Assembly: GCF_004000785.1 (NCBI RefSeq)
Contig: NZ_BILX01000016.1
Location: 43,467 to 107,466 of the forward strand
Length of the DNA stretch: 64,000 nt
From: Paenibacillus ehimensis NBRC 15659
GTDB taxonomy: Bacteria; Bacillota; Bacilli; Paenibacillales; NBRC-103111
Direction: 5' to 3'
Part shown: piece by piece, positions 8,466 through 16,785 of the stretch
Layout of the letters: each line of letters opens with the position of its first letter
Numbering within the stretch: the first letter of the stretch is position 1
Program-made: the position numbers and the translations under genes
Notes under the pieces: model-generated
Told to the model about the DNA's origin: nothing
What the model saw: the letters and a program-made list of their open reading frames with translations, nothing else
Databases searched by the model: none

Positions 8466-8577
8466 GTAAAGGTATTGCTGCGGAAAGTTTACGGCCGCCT
8501 TTGAAATCAAGTTGTTACCGCAAGGTATATTGAATACAACTTGAATTTCAAGAGCGGTGGAGCAGCAATATCTTTAC
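8466..8577. repeat. Long imperfect inverted repeat between hepT and ndk
   Basis: Arms 8466-8515 and 8536-8577 are near-complementary. Each contains GTAAAG-R-TATTGCTGC at the outside, CCGC in the middle and TTGAAAT(T)CAAGTTGT at the inside, around a 20-base AT-rich loop. The remainder of the 236-base hepT-ndk gap holds no gene. It may be a structured RNA, a read-through-limiting hairpin for hepT, or a remnant of a small palindromic mobile element. Confidence 0.65.
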
Positions 8578-8624
8578 AACCAAAGCCGCCGTTGCAAATA
8601 CAGTGGAGGTGTAAAACCAATCTC

Positions 8625-9599
8625 CTAATAAGAACGGTTCCCCACAAAATGAGCAATACTGATCAAATCTTTTTTCGCCTGAATATCGGGCAAGCCCTCC
8701 AGGGAACGAATCGCCTTATCTATGTATGCCGACGCCATCGCTTCGGCGCGGGAGATTCCCTCGCTGCGCCGGATCATATTCAAAAACGGAGTGATGTCGG
8801 TTTGCCCGTCACAGGCCTCGATACGCGAGATTTCCTCCAAGAGAGCCGGACGATGCTGCGGATTCTGAAGCGCAAAGATGACGGGGATCGTTATATTCCC
8901 CTGCTTGATGTCGCTGCCAGGCGGCTTGCCGATCTCCTTCTCCGTTCCGCACAAGTCGAGAAGATCGTCCCGAATTTGGAACGCCATGCCGGTATAATAC
9001 CCGAAATCGTACAGCCGCTTGGCCGTCCGCTCAGGAGCGCCTGCCGCAATCGCTCCCAATTGGCAGCTGATCGCAAGGAGCAGCGCGGTCTTGCGCTTAA
9101 TGCGCAGCATGTAGTCGCGCACGGTCTGGCCCGTATGGAAAAAGAAGCGGATTTGTTCCATTTCTCCGATCGACATCTCGACCAGAGCATTGGACATGAT
9201 CCGATGGATGGACGGGTCCGGCAGTTGGGTGACAATGCTGAGCGCTTTGGCAAAAATATAATCTCCAGCGTACATCGCTACCCGATTGTCCCATTTGGAG
9301 CGAACCGTCAATTGACCGCGCCGCGTGTTCGCATCGTCGATGACGTCGTCGTGCACCAGTGAAGCCATGTGAATCAGCTCCAAAGGCACGGCTACGAATT
9401 TGATCCGCTGCAGATCGTACTGGCCGAACTTGGCGCCAAGCAGCACGAATACCGGACGAATCCGCTTACCGCCTGCTTTCAGCAAGTGCAGGGAAGCTTC
9501 GCGAAGCACCGGATGATCGACATCGATGCTTCGCTCCAGCTCTTTCTCAATCAAATTGATATCTTTTTTTAATTTAGTATATAAATCCAACAGTTTCAT
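8625..9599 (-). CDS. hepT: Heptaprenyl diphosphate synthase component II HepT
   Basis: Catalytic subunit of the two-part heptaprenyl diphosphate synthase that makes the side chain of menaquinone-7. The ATG at 9599 is chosen: it overlaps the mqnA stop as ATGA and has GGTGA upstream. Product is 324 residues. The first Asp-rich motif DDVIDD is at residues 84-89 with GGKRIRP before it; the second, RDDLLDLCG, is near residue 210. Its partner HepS is encoded four genes upstream in the same operon. Confidence 0.95.
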   Translation of the reverse strand: MKLLDLYTKLKKDINLIEKELERSIDVDHPVLREASLHLLKAGGKRIRPVFVLLGAKFGQYDLQRIKFVAVPLELIHMASLVHDDVIDDANTRRGQLTVRSKWDNRVAMYAGDYIFAKALSIVTQLPDPSIHRIMSNALVEMSIGEMEQIRFFFHTGQTVRDYMLRIKRKTALLLAISCQLGAIAAGAPERTAKRLYDFGYYTGMAFQIRDDLLDLCGTEKEIGKPPGSDIKQGNITIPVIFALQNPQHRPALLEEISRIEACDGQTDITPFLNMIRRSEGISRAEAMASAYIDKAIRSLEGLPDIQAKKDLISIAHFVGNRSY

Positions 9600-10459
9600 T
9601 CCGTCACCCGTACTACAGAATTGTCTTTCCATATTTGCAGAGGAACGTTCCGCTCAAGAAAACCGAGCTCTGCGGCATACTGATAATATAACGAAAGCCC
9701 GGCCCACTGCTTCGGACCGAATTCGTAGCACAGTTCGGAGAAATAACGCTGCCAATAGGCCTCGGTCCCGCCAATCAGCTTTTGCGCGTCACGAACCAAC
9801 GCCGCCGGATCGGCAAGCGACTTGTTCTTGCTCTCGAGAAAGGCCTCATAGATGCGGCTGATAAGCTCCGGGTACTGCTCCACGGTTTGCTTCCGAATGG
9901 TGCAGACGGCAAACGTCATCCACTGGCCGGTTAAGCGTGTCCATTCCGTCGCGAGATCGGTAACGAGATATCCGTTATTTTCCCAGCTTGCCCGAATCGC
10001 ATGATCGCCAATCAACAGCGCGGCATCTGCGCTCTTCATCATCGGTTCAAGCTCCGGAGCCGCGTACTCGTACTTCGGCTGAAGCCCGTAAAACTTGGTT
10101 AAAATAATTTTCAGCAGATTGATGGAGGTGGCGGAAGTCGTCGGCAGCGCAATCTTGGCGTCCCCCAGCTCCTCCAGCGGCTTCCGGTGAAACAGAAGAA
10201 TGGAATTAACCTGTCCGAAAGCGCTGACCGACATATCGGGAAATACTAAATACTCGTCAAAATGTTCTCCGTACGCAAATGACGAAATAGCTCCGATATC
10301 GATTCGTCCTTCGGCCATGGCACGATTCAATCCGGACGGCACCTGTTGAGTAACCTCCAGATCGCTGCCGAAGGAAGAGAATGGAAAGTAATAAAAGAGC
10401 GGCCATACATTGGTGAAGTCGATACGGCCGATGCGCACGGACGCCTGGTTGTTAGTCAT
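9596..10459 (-). CDS. mqnA: Chorismate dehydratase MqnA (futalosine pathway)
   Basis: 287 residues from the ATG at 10459, which overlaps the ubiX stop by 8 bases. Belongs to the VitK2_biosynth/DUF178 family with a periplasmic-binding-protein-like fold. It opens RIGRIDFTNVWPLFYYF, followed by QVPSGLNRAMAEGRIDIGAISSFAY, the usual MqnA start. MqnA dehydrates chorismate to 3-enolpyruvyl-benzoate, the first step of the alternative menaquinone route. Its setting among ubiX, ubiA, menG and hepS/hepT supports that role. MqnD is a related fold, but the N-terminus and length favour MqnA. Confidence 0.88.
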   Translation of the reverse strand: MTNNQASVRIGRIDFTNVWPLFYYFPFSSFGSDLEVTQQVPSGLNRAMAEGRIDIGAISSFAYGEHFDEYLVFPDMSVSAFGQVNSILLFHRKPLEELGDAKIALPTTSATSINLLKIILTKFYGLQPKYEYAAPELEPMMKSADAALLIGDHAIRASWENNGYLVTDLATEWTRLTGQWMTFAVCTIRKQTVEQYPELISRIYEAFLESKNKSLADPAALVRDAQKLIGGTEAYWQRYFSELCYEFGPKQWAGLSLYYQYAAELGFLERNVPLQIWKDNSVVRVTE

Positions 10460-11057
10460 TTGGCATACCCCATCTTTTATACAATTGATGTTCGATCTCC
10501 ATGCAGTCCAATATTTTGCCGACCACAAAATCGATCATATCGTCTAAGGTCTGCGGACCTTGATAAAATGCCGGCATCGCCGGCAGAATACGAACCCCAA
10601 GCCTGGCCAGCTTCAGCATGTTTTCGAGATGAATCGCATGCAGCGGTGTTTCCCGCGGCACGACAATCAGCTTGCGCCCTTCTTTCAGCATCACGTCCGC
10701 GGTTCGCTCAAGCAGGTTGTCCGAGGCGCCGTTTGCGATGCCGGATAGGGTTCCCATCGAGCACGGCACGACCACCATGCCCTGCGTCCGGAAGGAGCCG
10801 CTGGCCGTCTTGGCCCCGATATCCTGCACAGGCACGTATTCGAGCTTCCCCGGCTGGTTGTCCGCCGCAAAGTGCAGACGAACGCTTTCCTGCCGCCTCG
10901 TGGCGTCCCAGCCGAGCTCTTCCTTAAGCACGCGCCAGCCCGCATCCGTTACAATCAGATGAACGTCTTCCCCTGCCGACAGCAAAAAGCGGCAAAGCCG
11001 CACGCCGTACGCCGCGCCGCTCGCACCGGTAATGCCCACTACCCACGGTTTTTTCAC
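10452..11057 (-). CDS. ubiX: UbiX-type flavin prenyltransferase
   Basis: 201 residues. Makes prenylated FMN for UbiD-type decarboxylases. The N-terminus WVVGITGASGAAYGVRL is the family's phosphate/FMN-binding motif, and PCSMGTLSGIANGASDNLLERTADV and PRETPLHAIHLENML are signature regions. Here it is probably the UbiX-like enzyme of the futalosine menaquinone route, since mqnA and a ubiA gene flank it with overlaps of 8 and 4 bases. The matching UbiD-like gene is not in the window. Confidence 0.94.
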   Translation of the reverse strand: MKKPWVVGITGASGAAYGVRLCRFLLSAGEDVHLIVTDAGWRVLKEELGWDATRRQESVRLHFAADNQPGKLEYVPVQDIGAKTASGSFRTQGMVVVPCSMGTLSGIANGASDNLLERTADVMLKEGRKLIVVPRETPLHAIHLENMLKLARLGVRILPAMPAFYQGPQTLDDMIDFVVGKILDCMEIEHQLYKRWGMPND

Positions 11058-11929
11058 CCGGTAAACACCACCAAGTCAATCAAGGTGAACACGAACAACG
11101 AGATGCTGAGCGTGCTGTTCATCGTAAAAAATGCCGTATTCAATTTGGTGAGGTCCGTCGGCTTTACAATCAGATGCTCATACATCAGCAGAGCGTAGGA
11201 GACAAGCACCCCGATCAGGTAGACCCAGCTCAAATCCGTTAAAAAAAACAGGCTGATCAAACCTGCCGCAGTGACGATATGAAACCAGCGAGCGATAAGC
11301 AGCGCTTTGGGAATCCCGAACCGGGCCGGAATCGAATGCAGCCCTTCTTCCCTGTCAAATTCGACGTCCTGCGTCGCATAGATGGTATCGAAGCCGGCCA
11401 GCCAAAAGACGATGGCGACATAAAATACGAGCGCCGCCAGTGAAAACTCACCGGTCACGGCAATCCAGCCACCCAGCGGCGCGAGCGCGACCGTCATCCC
11501 CAGAATCAAGTGGCATGCCCACGTGAAACGTTTCGTGTAAGAATAGAACACCAGAAAAAATACGGCGACCGGCAGCAGCTTTACCGCCAGCGGGCTTAAA
11601 TGATAGGCCGCCCAGAACAAACATACGAACGAAATAATAATAAAAATGATGGCTTCTTTCGAAGAAATCAAGCCGGCCGGTATCGCCCGCATCGCCGTGC
11701 GCGGATTTTTGGCATCGAACACTTTGTCGATTACCCGATTCAGCCCCATGGCTGCGCTCCGCGCCCCGATCATCGCCAGCAGGATCCAGCCGATCTGCCC
11801 CCATGACGGCAGATGGTTAAAGGTCACGACCGAACCGAGAAGCGCTCCCATGAAAGCAAACGGAAGCGCGAAGAGCGTATGCTCGATTTTGATCATTTCC
11901 AAAAAGATTTTGGTCTTTCTCCATACCAT
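11054..11929 (-). CDS. UbiA-family prenyltransferase (putative menaquinone)
   Basis: Multi-pass membrane prenyltransferase with about eight or nine hydrophobic segments. The first Asp-rich motif appears as NRVIDKVFDAKNPRT and the second as YATQDVEFDREEGLHSIP, both complete. The ATG at 11929 (291 residues) is preferred, with AAGGGAG about 12 bases upstream; the longer frame to 11956 lacks a ribosome site. Context suggests it attaches the heptaprenyl chain to the naphthoate-type intermediate of the futalosine route (MqnP-like), not MenA of the classical route. Substrate is inferred. Confidence 0.88.
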   Translation of the reverse strand: MVWRKTKIFLEMIKIEHTLFALPFAFMGALLGSVVTFNHLPSWGQIGWILLAMIGARSAAMGLNRVIDKVFDAKNPRTAMRAIPAGLISSKEAIIFIIISFVCLFWAAYHLSPLAVKLLPVAVFFLVFYSYTKRFTWACHLILGMTVALAPLGGWIAVTGEFSLAALVFYVAIVFWLAGFDTIYATQDVEFDREEGLHSIPARFGIPKALLIARWFHIVTAAGLISLFFLTDLSWVYLIGVLVSYALLMYEHLIVKPTDLTKLNTAFFTMNSTLSISLFVFTLIDLVVFTG

Positions 11930-11933
11930 GTTG

Positions 11934-12674
11934 TCAGACATCTCCCTTAGATCCATTTGCCGCTTGCGGCTTAATGCCGATGTGAAGCGCCGCGATCCCG
12001 CCGGTCAGTGGATAAGCCTCGACGCGGGTCAAACCGGTCTTTCGGAAAATGTCGGCAAGCTCCTTATGGTCCGGAAAATTCTTAAGCGATTCCGGCAGCC
12101 ATTTATACTGCTCGTACCGTTTAACGATCAGTTTGCCGAGCAGCGGCAGAACCTTTTGAAAATAAAAATAATAAATCGATTTGAACGGCTGCCAGGTCGG
12201 CTTGGACAGTTCAAGCGAGACGACCATGCCCCCGGGCTTCACGACCCGCTGCATTTCCTCGATGACTTTGACCAAATCGGGCACATTGCGGAGCGCAAAG
12301 CCGATCGTCGCATAATCGAACGAATGATCCTCGAACGGGAGGGCCATGGCGTTGCCTTGCACAAGCTCGATCTGTTTGTCCATTCCGAGCCGCTTGATTT
12401 TTTCGCCGCCTACATCCAGCATGTTCTGGCTAAAGTCGAGGCCTACGATCTTGCCGGTGCCGCTCGCTTGAGCGAGACTGATCGTCCAATCGCCCGTGCC
12501 GCAGCACAGATCGATAGCCGTCGACCCCGGCTTCACGTTCATTTTCTTCATCGTAAAGCTTCTCCAGGCTTTATGCCGGCGGAAGCTCAAAATGTCGTTC
12601 ATCAAATCGTACTTCGGCGCAATGCTTTCAAAGACGGAATGAACGAACTGTTCCTTGGTCGATTTCATTTCCAT
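11934..12674 (-). CDS. menG: Demethylmenaquinone methyltransferase MenG/UbiE
   Basis: 246 residues from the ATG at 12674, with GAGGTG 6 bases before it; the in-frame GTG at 12683 overlaps that site. SAM-dependent C-methylation, the last step to menaquinone. Motifs: FESIAPKYDLMNDILSFRRH, AIDLCCGTGDWTISLA (SAM loop), VGLDFSQNML and the UbiE signature TIGFALRNVPD near residue 125. It sits between hepS and ubiA, as gerCB does between hepS and hepT in B. subtilis. Confidence 0.95.
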   Translation of the reverse strand: MEMKSTKEQFVHSVFESIAPKYDLMNDILSFRRHKAWRSFTMKKMNVKPGSTAIDLCCGTGDWTISLAQASGTGKIVGLDFSQNMLDVGGEKIKRLGMDKQIELVQGNAMALPFEDHSFDYATIGFALRNVPDLVKVIEEMQRVVKPGGMVVSLELSKPTWQPFKSIYYFYFQKVLPLLGKLIVKRYEQYKWLPESLKNFPDHKELADIFRKTGLTRVEAYPLTGGIAALHIGIKPQAANGSKGDV

Positions 12675-12684
12675 AAATGTCACC

Positions 12685-13548
12685 TCAAACTTCTTGAGTC
12701 GCCCGCGGGGCCGATAAGTACCGGCGGAACGGTTCGCCGATGGACAGGAGCTCTTTGCCTAATTTCTCCGGTTCCAGCGACTGCAGCTTGTCCTGCAGCT
12801 CCTTCAAGCAGGCGTCGAGCATCTGGTGCAGCTGCGAGGTTACCTTGTACTTCAGCCATAGCGAGCGCCATTTTGCCGCGTCCGGCTCTTCGCTTTGCAG
12901 CAGCTTCTTTTCTTCCCGCGTCGCCTGCTGCAGAACATGCCAAAAGCCCCAGCTATCCCGATACGGCTGAGACGACTCGGACCGGACGATTTCCTGATGC
13001 AGTACCTCGCAGCGGGTAAACAGGCGAAGCACCTCGGGCCAGACGACGTAAAAACGCTCTTCGAGCAGATTGGCGAAGGATAGAAACAATTGCGTCTTGA
13101 CTTCTACCGACTGCCGAATGTATTCATCCGCCGTAAGCTTCAACTGCTTCATCTTGAGGTACAGGTTCATTTTGAGGCGGTTGGCTTCGCATATCGCTGC
13201 GGATAGGATTCCGATCAGATCGATCTGTCCGGAATGAGACAGCAGGTAATAAAAGCGGCTGCTGAAGTAGTCCCCCGCAAGCACCTTGAGCTGCCGGGAG
13301 CGGGCGGACTTCTGCTCCTTGGCGTCGTTGGTTACGCTGACCATATCATGCGTATCCAGACCGAGCTGTACAAGGGATGTCACTAGCGTATAAAGCTCGC
13401 TGTAGCCGGCTAATGTGCTGTGTTTATTTAAAAAAGCATACAGAAGCCGGGTGCGGAATTCGGGAAAGAGCGGCAGATCCGTATGCTTTTGAATCATGTC
13501 ATGCTCCGTGTATTTCTTGGCCATCTCCGGAATCCGATAAGTGTTCAT
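12685..13548 (-). CDS. hepS: Heptaprenyl diphosphate synthase component I HepS
   Basis: 287 residues, HEPPP_synt_1 family, the regulatory subunit that works with HepT. It lacks Asp-rich prenyl motifs, as expected. Family landmarks are AGYSELYTLVTSLVQLGLDTHDMV and LKVLAGDYFSSRFYYLLS. ATG start after GGAGGCTTACAT. First gene of the hepS-menG-ubiA-ubiX-mqnA-hepT operon, with an extended -10 promoter about 50 bases upstream. Confidence 0.93.
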   Translation of the reverse strand: MNTYRIPEMAKKYTEHDMIQKHTDLPLFPEFRTRLLYAFLNKHSTLAGYSELYTLVTSLVQLGLDTHDMVSVTNDAKEQKSARSRQLKVLAGDYFSSRFYYLLSHSGQIDLIGILSAAICEANRLKMNLYLKMKQLKLTADEYIRQSVEVKTQLFLSFANLLEERFYVVWPEVLRLFTRCEVLHQEIVRSESSQPYRDSWGFWHVLQQATREEKKLLQSEEPDAAKWRSLWLKYKVTSQLHQMLDACLKELQDKLQSLEPEKLGKELLSIGEPFRRYLSAPRATQEV

Positions 13549-13599
13549 ATGTAAGCCTCCGAACCGATAAGAAAAATCTCTTCACTCGCAATCTAAACT

Positions 13600-13608
13600 A
13601 TTATAGCA
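13600..13608 (-). promoter_or_regulatory. Extended -10 promoter of the hepS operon
   Basis: On the minus strand, TGCTATAAT (TATAAT at 13600-13605 with TG one base upstream). No good -35 is seen 16-18 bases upstream. It lies about 50 bases before the hepS ATG. Confidence 0.6.
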
Positions 13609-13636
13609 TAACCGAATTATTTTCGCATGTACCCGA

Positions 13637-14158
13637 TCAGCTTTTCGGAGTAAAACGCTCCTGCCATTTCGAGGTATATGTCATTCGAAAGCGGGTATCC
13701 AGATAAAGCTGCAGCTCTTCCGGGTTTTTAGGACGAAGCCCCGCTTCGTTCGGAAGCCATCTCTCCCGCCTGGCGTCCACGGCAACCATGGGTTGGGGAT
13801 TGCCCTCCCGGTCTCCGGAGGCATCCAGCACGCGGACCAACACTTGATTGATGTTCGTAGACGAAGCGAACATCATCGTCGGCACTTCGTACATATCGCT
13901 GAGCATATCGGCTTTGCCGCTCGTTTTTACGGCCAGCAGATCGATCGATACGACGGCATGATTAACCTCCACCCGGCGAATCCTTAGGTGAAGCTGCATT
14001 TTTGAGACGACGTCGACAATATTGTTTTCGGACACGGGATGCGCTTTAACGCTTCGAAACACGCTAAGGCTCTCATCCAGCTGTGACAAATAGGACAAAG
14101 CCGACGCTACCGCAATCGATAAAGCTGTAACAATGAACAAACGGGGAGCCCATTTCAT
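13637..14158 (-). CDS. Uncharacterised membrane-anchored protein between mtrB and hepS
   Basis: I do not recognise a family. From the ATG at 14158 (GGAGG 12 bases upstream) the product is 173 residues; a longer frame to 14227 adds a basic stretch. One hydrophobic segment near the N-terminus (residues 8-23, RLFIVTALSIAVASAL) suggests a signal anchor with the rest outside the membrane. The outer part has alternating hydrophobic residues (LRIRRVEVNHAVVSIDLLAV), suggesting a small beta-rich domain. It lies between mtrB and the hepS promoter and may be cotranscribed with mtrB. Confidence 0.75.
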   Translation of the reverse strand: MKWAPRLFIVTALSIAVASALSYLSQLDESLSVFRSVKAHPVSENNIVDVVSKMQLHLRIRRVEVNHAVVSIDLLAVKTSGKADMLSDMYEVPTMMFASSTNINQVLVRVLDASGDREGNPQPMVAVDARRERWLPNEAGLRPKNPEELQLYLDTRFRMTYTSKWQERFTPKS

Positions 14159-14265
14159 CCCGAACCGCTTCCTCCTTTTGACGGGGTCCGAATGCTTGGC
14201 TGATGCCCTGTCTGTTACATTGTACAACGAAAAAAAGCAGGCTATGCCTGCCGCTACCCGAAAAA

Positions 14266-14487
14266 TTATTCCTCCGTATCGATCAGGCCGAATTTGGTGA
14301 CCACAACCGCTTTCCCACGGATTTTGATAGCTGATGTATGTTCGGTAAATTGAGCGATCATGACTTCGCCTTTATCCAACTTTTCCGTATGATGAAAACG
14401 GGTATCCTGCCCTCTCGTCAAACCGATGACCTGTACTCCGTTTTCCTTCGCTTTTACCACAAAATATTCACTCTGACTCGCGTCCAT
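14266..14487 (-). CDS. mtrB: TRAP, trp RNA-binding attenuation protein
   Basis: 73 residues from the ATG at 14487 (GGGGGAATCAGG upstream; the longer frame uses a TTG). Matches B. subtilis TRAP closely from memory: [29 protein letters not shown] and SAIKIRG. The KKR RNA-contact set is present as K36, K55 and R57, and the tryptophan-pocket threonines as T24 and T29. TRAP forms an 11-subunit ring that binds (G/U)AG repeats when loaded with tryptophan. A matching repeat tract lies upstream of trpE at 3931-4009. In B. subtilis mtrB pairs with folE; here the next gene upstream is a PAP2 protein with its own terminator. Confidence 0.96.
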   Translation of the reverse strand: MDASQSEYFVVKAKENGVQVIGLTRGQDTRFHHTEKLDKGEVMIAQFTEHTSAIKIRGKAVVVTKFGLIDTEE

Positions 14488-14525
14488 CCTGATTCCCCCC
14501 GGGGCTAATCTGTCCAATTACCTTT

Positions 14526-14554
14526 ATCATGCAGAAAAATACTCGTGCTGTCAA
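14526..14554 (-). promoter_or_regulatory. Sigma-A promoter of mtrB
   Basis: Minus strand: -35 TTGACA (14549-14554), 17-base spacer, -10 CATGAT (14526-14531, 4 of 6 consensus). It starts just after the terminator of the upstream PAP2 gene, so mtrB is probably an independent unit here. Confidence 0.72.
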
Positions 14555-14561
14555 CTCAAGA

Positions 14562-14586
14562 GAAAAGCCGCCCTCTTAGGCGGCTA
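14562..14586 (-). terminator. Terminator of the PAP2 gene
   Basis: GCCGCC/GGCGGC hairpin with a 6-base loop followed by TTTTCTCTT on the minus strand. It overlaps the stop codon of the 14576-15502 gene. Confidence 0.85.
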
Positions 14587-15502
14587 CCGTTTTCTCTGTG
14601 GCGTAGGCTTGATCTTTTTTGTTGTAGAAGCCTTTGAAACGGCTCGGTACGAGCTTGGAAGCCAAATGGATGATCAAATCGGCAAGCTTGACGACACCGT
14701 AGGCAAACAGCATTCCCGCAATAACATCGAGCACCCAATGAATCTGCAGATACATCGTGGAGAAAATGATCGCGGAGCAATACGTAACCATCATATATTT
14801 GAAGATGCGGTCTTTCTCCCGAAGCGCCAGCAGCAGCATGGCGAACGAAATCGACGTATGCATGCTCGGAAAGCAGTTCATCACATTGACGAGCATTTCG
14901 TTTTCCGTGGCAAATTTGCGCCCGAGCAAGTCAGGCTGTCCCTTTACCCACCAGACCTCGCGAAGCAAAATCAAATTGTAGAACGGCAGGATCAGCGGAA
15001 ACTGCATCAAATGTCCCGACAAGGCGTAGGACATCATTTTTTTTACGCTCTTGGTCCAATAGCTGCGGACAATGCAAATCCAGAGCGAAAGCACGAAGCC
15101 GTAGTTGTAGATCCAAACCATGATCTGGTCGAAGACCGGGTGGTTGATCGCCCGGGCCCATGCCGCATCGTTGAAGGGAATGCTATTCATCATATCATCC
15201 CATTTCCATGGGTGACGATTGTTTTCGAACATCCAATTGGCGATTTTCCACCATACTCCGCTGCCGGAGCCATAGAAGTAATAGAATACGCCAAGAAGTG
15301 GGATGCCTACCACAAAAAAACGTTTCCAATCGACGTCAATCTGATCTTTCCGAACGCCCATCAGGCATATTAAAAGCAAGACCCAGCATTCCAAACTCCA
15401 ATTGCCGACCACGCCGATCCGCCAAACCAAAAAGATCGATGCCAGAATGCCGTACATCGTCCAATCGTTTCCGCTCGACCATCGTCTAAGTTTTTCTGAC
15501 AT
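14576..15502 (-). CDS. PAP2-superfamily membrane phosphatase or phosphotransferase
   Basis: 308 residues with about six or seven membrane segments. The catalytic pieces of the PAP2/Aur1-like family are present: FPSMHTSISFAML (PSMH, about residues 212-224) and MYLQIHWVLDVIAGMLFAYG (H-x3-D, near 255). The FPSxH form and layout resemble inositolphosphotransferase-like members, but the substrate cannot be told from sequence. The tail is basic and probably cytoplasmic. TTGACA at 15543-15548 (minus strand) may be its -35 box. It lies between hprK and mtrB and is monocistronic judging from flanking terminators. Confidence 0.82.
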   Translation of the reverse strand: MSEKLRRWSSGNDWTMYGILASIFLVWRIGVVGNWSLECWVLLLICLMGVRKDQIDVDWKRFFVVGIPLLGVFYYFYGSGSGVWWKIANWMFENNRHPWKWDDMMNSIPFNDAAWARAINHPVFDQIMVWIYNYGFVLSLWICIVRSYWTKSVKKMMSYALSGHLMQFPLILPFYNLILLREVWWVKGQPDLLGRKFATENEMLVNVMNCFPSMHTSISFAMLLLALREKDRIFKYMMVTYCSAIIFSTMYLQIHWVLDVIAGMLFAYGVVKLADLIIHLASKLVPSRFKGFYNKKDQAYATEKTVAA

Positions 15503-15638
15503 TTTCGGTAACTCCCCCTAAATACTGTACCTAACCCGCTTGCTGTCAACCATTTCGTGATATGAGGTCAACTTAGTATAACAAAAAAACGAGGATTTTG
15601 CTTCATAATTTTTTTACATTTAAGAAAAGCTTCAGAAT

Positions 15639-15666
15639 TAAAAAACACGGGATCATTGTCCCGTGT
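15639..15666 (-). terminator. Terminator of hprK
   Basis: ACACGGGA/TCCCGTGT stem with a 6-base loop followed by six T residues on the minus strand, about 35 bases past the hprK stop. The rest of 15503-15699 is AT-rich and holds the PAP2 gene's upstream region. Confidence 0.9.
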
Positions 15667-15699
15667 CGCTAATGCTTCCCACCGAATCGCAAGCCTCTT

Positions 15700-16608
15700 T
15701 CATCCCTCTTGCAAACGCTTCATAAAGTCCTCTGCCGCACTGTAGCCTTGCTGCCGGAGATACCAGTTGTTGGCCGCCGCTTCTACCAAGCCAGCCACGT
15801 CCCGCCCGGGTTGAAGCTGGATCTCGATGTGCGGAATCTTGATGTCCATGTAATCCGAAAACTTCGGTGTCAGCTCCAGTTCGTTATTAAGCGCGTTGTC
15901 CTGCCACTTTGTCAGCTCGATGTCGAGAACGATCCGCGTCTCGTCCTGAAACGCTTTGCGGCCGTACAGGCGGGAAACATTGATAAGTCCGATGCTGCGG
16001 AGAGCAAGAAATTCTTTTGTCTTCCCGTTATGCGTGCCGAGAAGCGTCTCGGGGCTGATCTTTTTAAGCACCACGATGTCGTCAGCCACCAGCCGGTGTC
16101 CCCGCCGAATAAGCGTATGCGCCGTCTCGCTCTTCCCCACCCCGGATTTGCCCCGAAGCAGGATGCCGATCCCGGAAACGTTGACGCAAACCCCATGGAC
16201 GGCAATTTCCGGCGCCATCGATTTCGTCAGAAAAGTGTCCACGAGCTCGATGAATTTGGTCGTCGGCTGCGGCGTCCGCAATAACGGGATGCCCTCTTCC
16301 TCGCAATATTTCATCAAATATTTAAGCCCTTCCTGATTGCGGGTTACGACAAAGCACGGCGGATGATACTTCACGATGTTTCCGATCCTGTCATTGCGCT
16401 CCTCTTCGGTGAGCGTATGCAAATATGTGATTTCCTTACGGCCCAGCACCTGCAGGTGGGACTGCGAGAAAAAATCGAAATACCCGACAAATTCCAATCC
16501 CGGTCGGTGCACCCTTGTCTTCGAGATCGTTCGATGGAGCTGCGTTGCCCCGGCCAGTACTTCCATCGAAAATCGTTTTACCAAATCTTCTACTGTTACA
16601 GACTTCAC
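15700..16608 (-). CDS. hprK: HPr kinase/phosphorylase
   Basis: 302 residues. Phosphorylates Ser46 of HPr in response to glycolytic intermediates and reverses the reaction; the key sensor of carbon catabolite control. HPr_kinase_N domain to about residue 130, then the P-loop GKSGVGKS at 153-160, the catalytic His in AVHGVCVNV (138), LVADDIVVLK, and the signature region IPHIEIQLQPGRDVAGLVE. GTG start with AAGGGGG about 10 bases upstream. It is not next to lgt as in B. subtilis; it lies beside a tRNA gene. Confidence 0.97.
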   Translation of the reverse strand: MKSVTVEDLVKRFSMEVLAGATQLHRTISKTRVHRPGLEFVGYFDFFSQSHLQVLGRKEITYLHTLTEEERNDRIGNIVKYHPPCFVVTRNQEGLKYLMKYCEEEGIPLLRTPQPTTKFIELVDTFLTKSMAPEIAVHGVCVNVSGIGILLRGKSGVGKSETAHTLIRRGHRLVADDIVVLKKISPETLLGTHNGKTKEFLALRSIGLINVSRLYGRKAFQDETRIVLDIELTKWQDNALNNELELTPKFSDYMDIKIPHIEIQLQPGRDVAGLVEAAANNWYLRQQGYSAAEDFMKRLQEG

Positions 16609-16719
16609 CGTTTCATCCCCCTTCGCCTACTACTGCTATGCCAAACGGAATCTGCTAGATTACTTCTACACAAGAGAGCGTTTCCCTTTTCGATTTCCGC
16701 GATCTATGAATAATTCGGA

Positions 16720-16767
16720 AAAAACAAAAACCGCTTCCTCCGGCGGGCTTACCCGTCAAGAAAGCGA
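16720..16767 (-). terminator. Terminator downstream of tRNA-Pro
   Basis: On the minus strand, CGCTTTCTTGACGGG pairs imperfectly with CCCGCCGGAGGAAGCG, followed by TTTTTGTTTTTT. It begins 20 bases past the tRNA 3' end. Confidence 0.75.
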
Positions 16768-16785
16768 TTCGATCGTAACGTGCTA

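Noticed and set aside
11646..13019. Plus-strand frame spanning ubiA, menG and hepS
   Set aside because: Crosses three real minus-strand genes; no start signal or domain.
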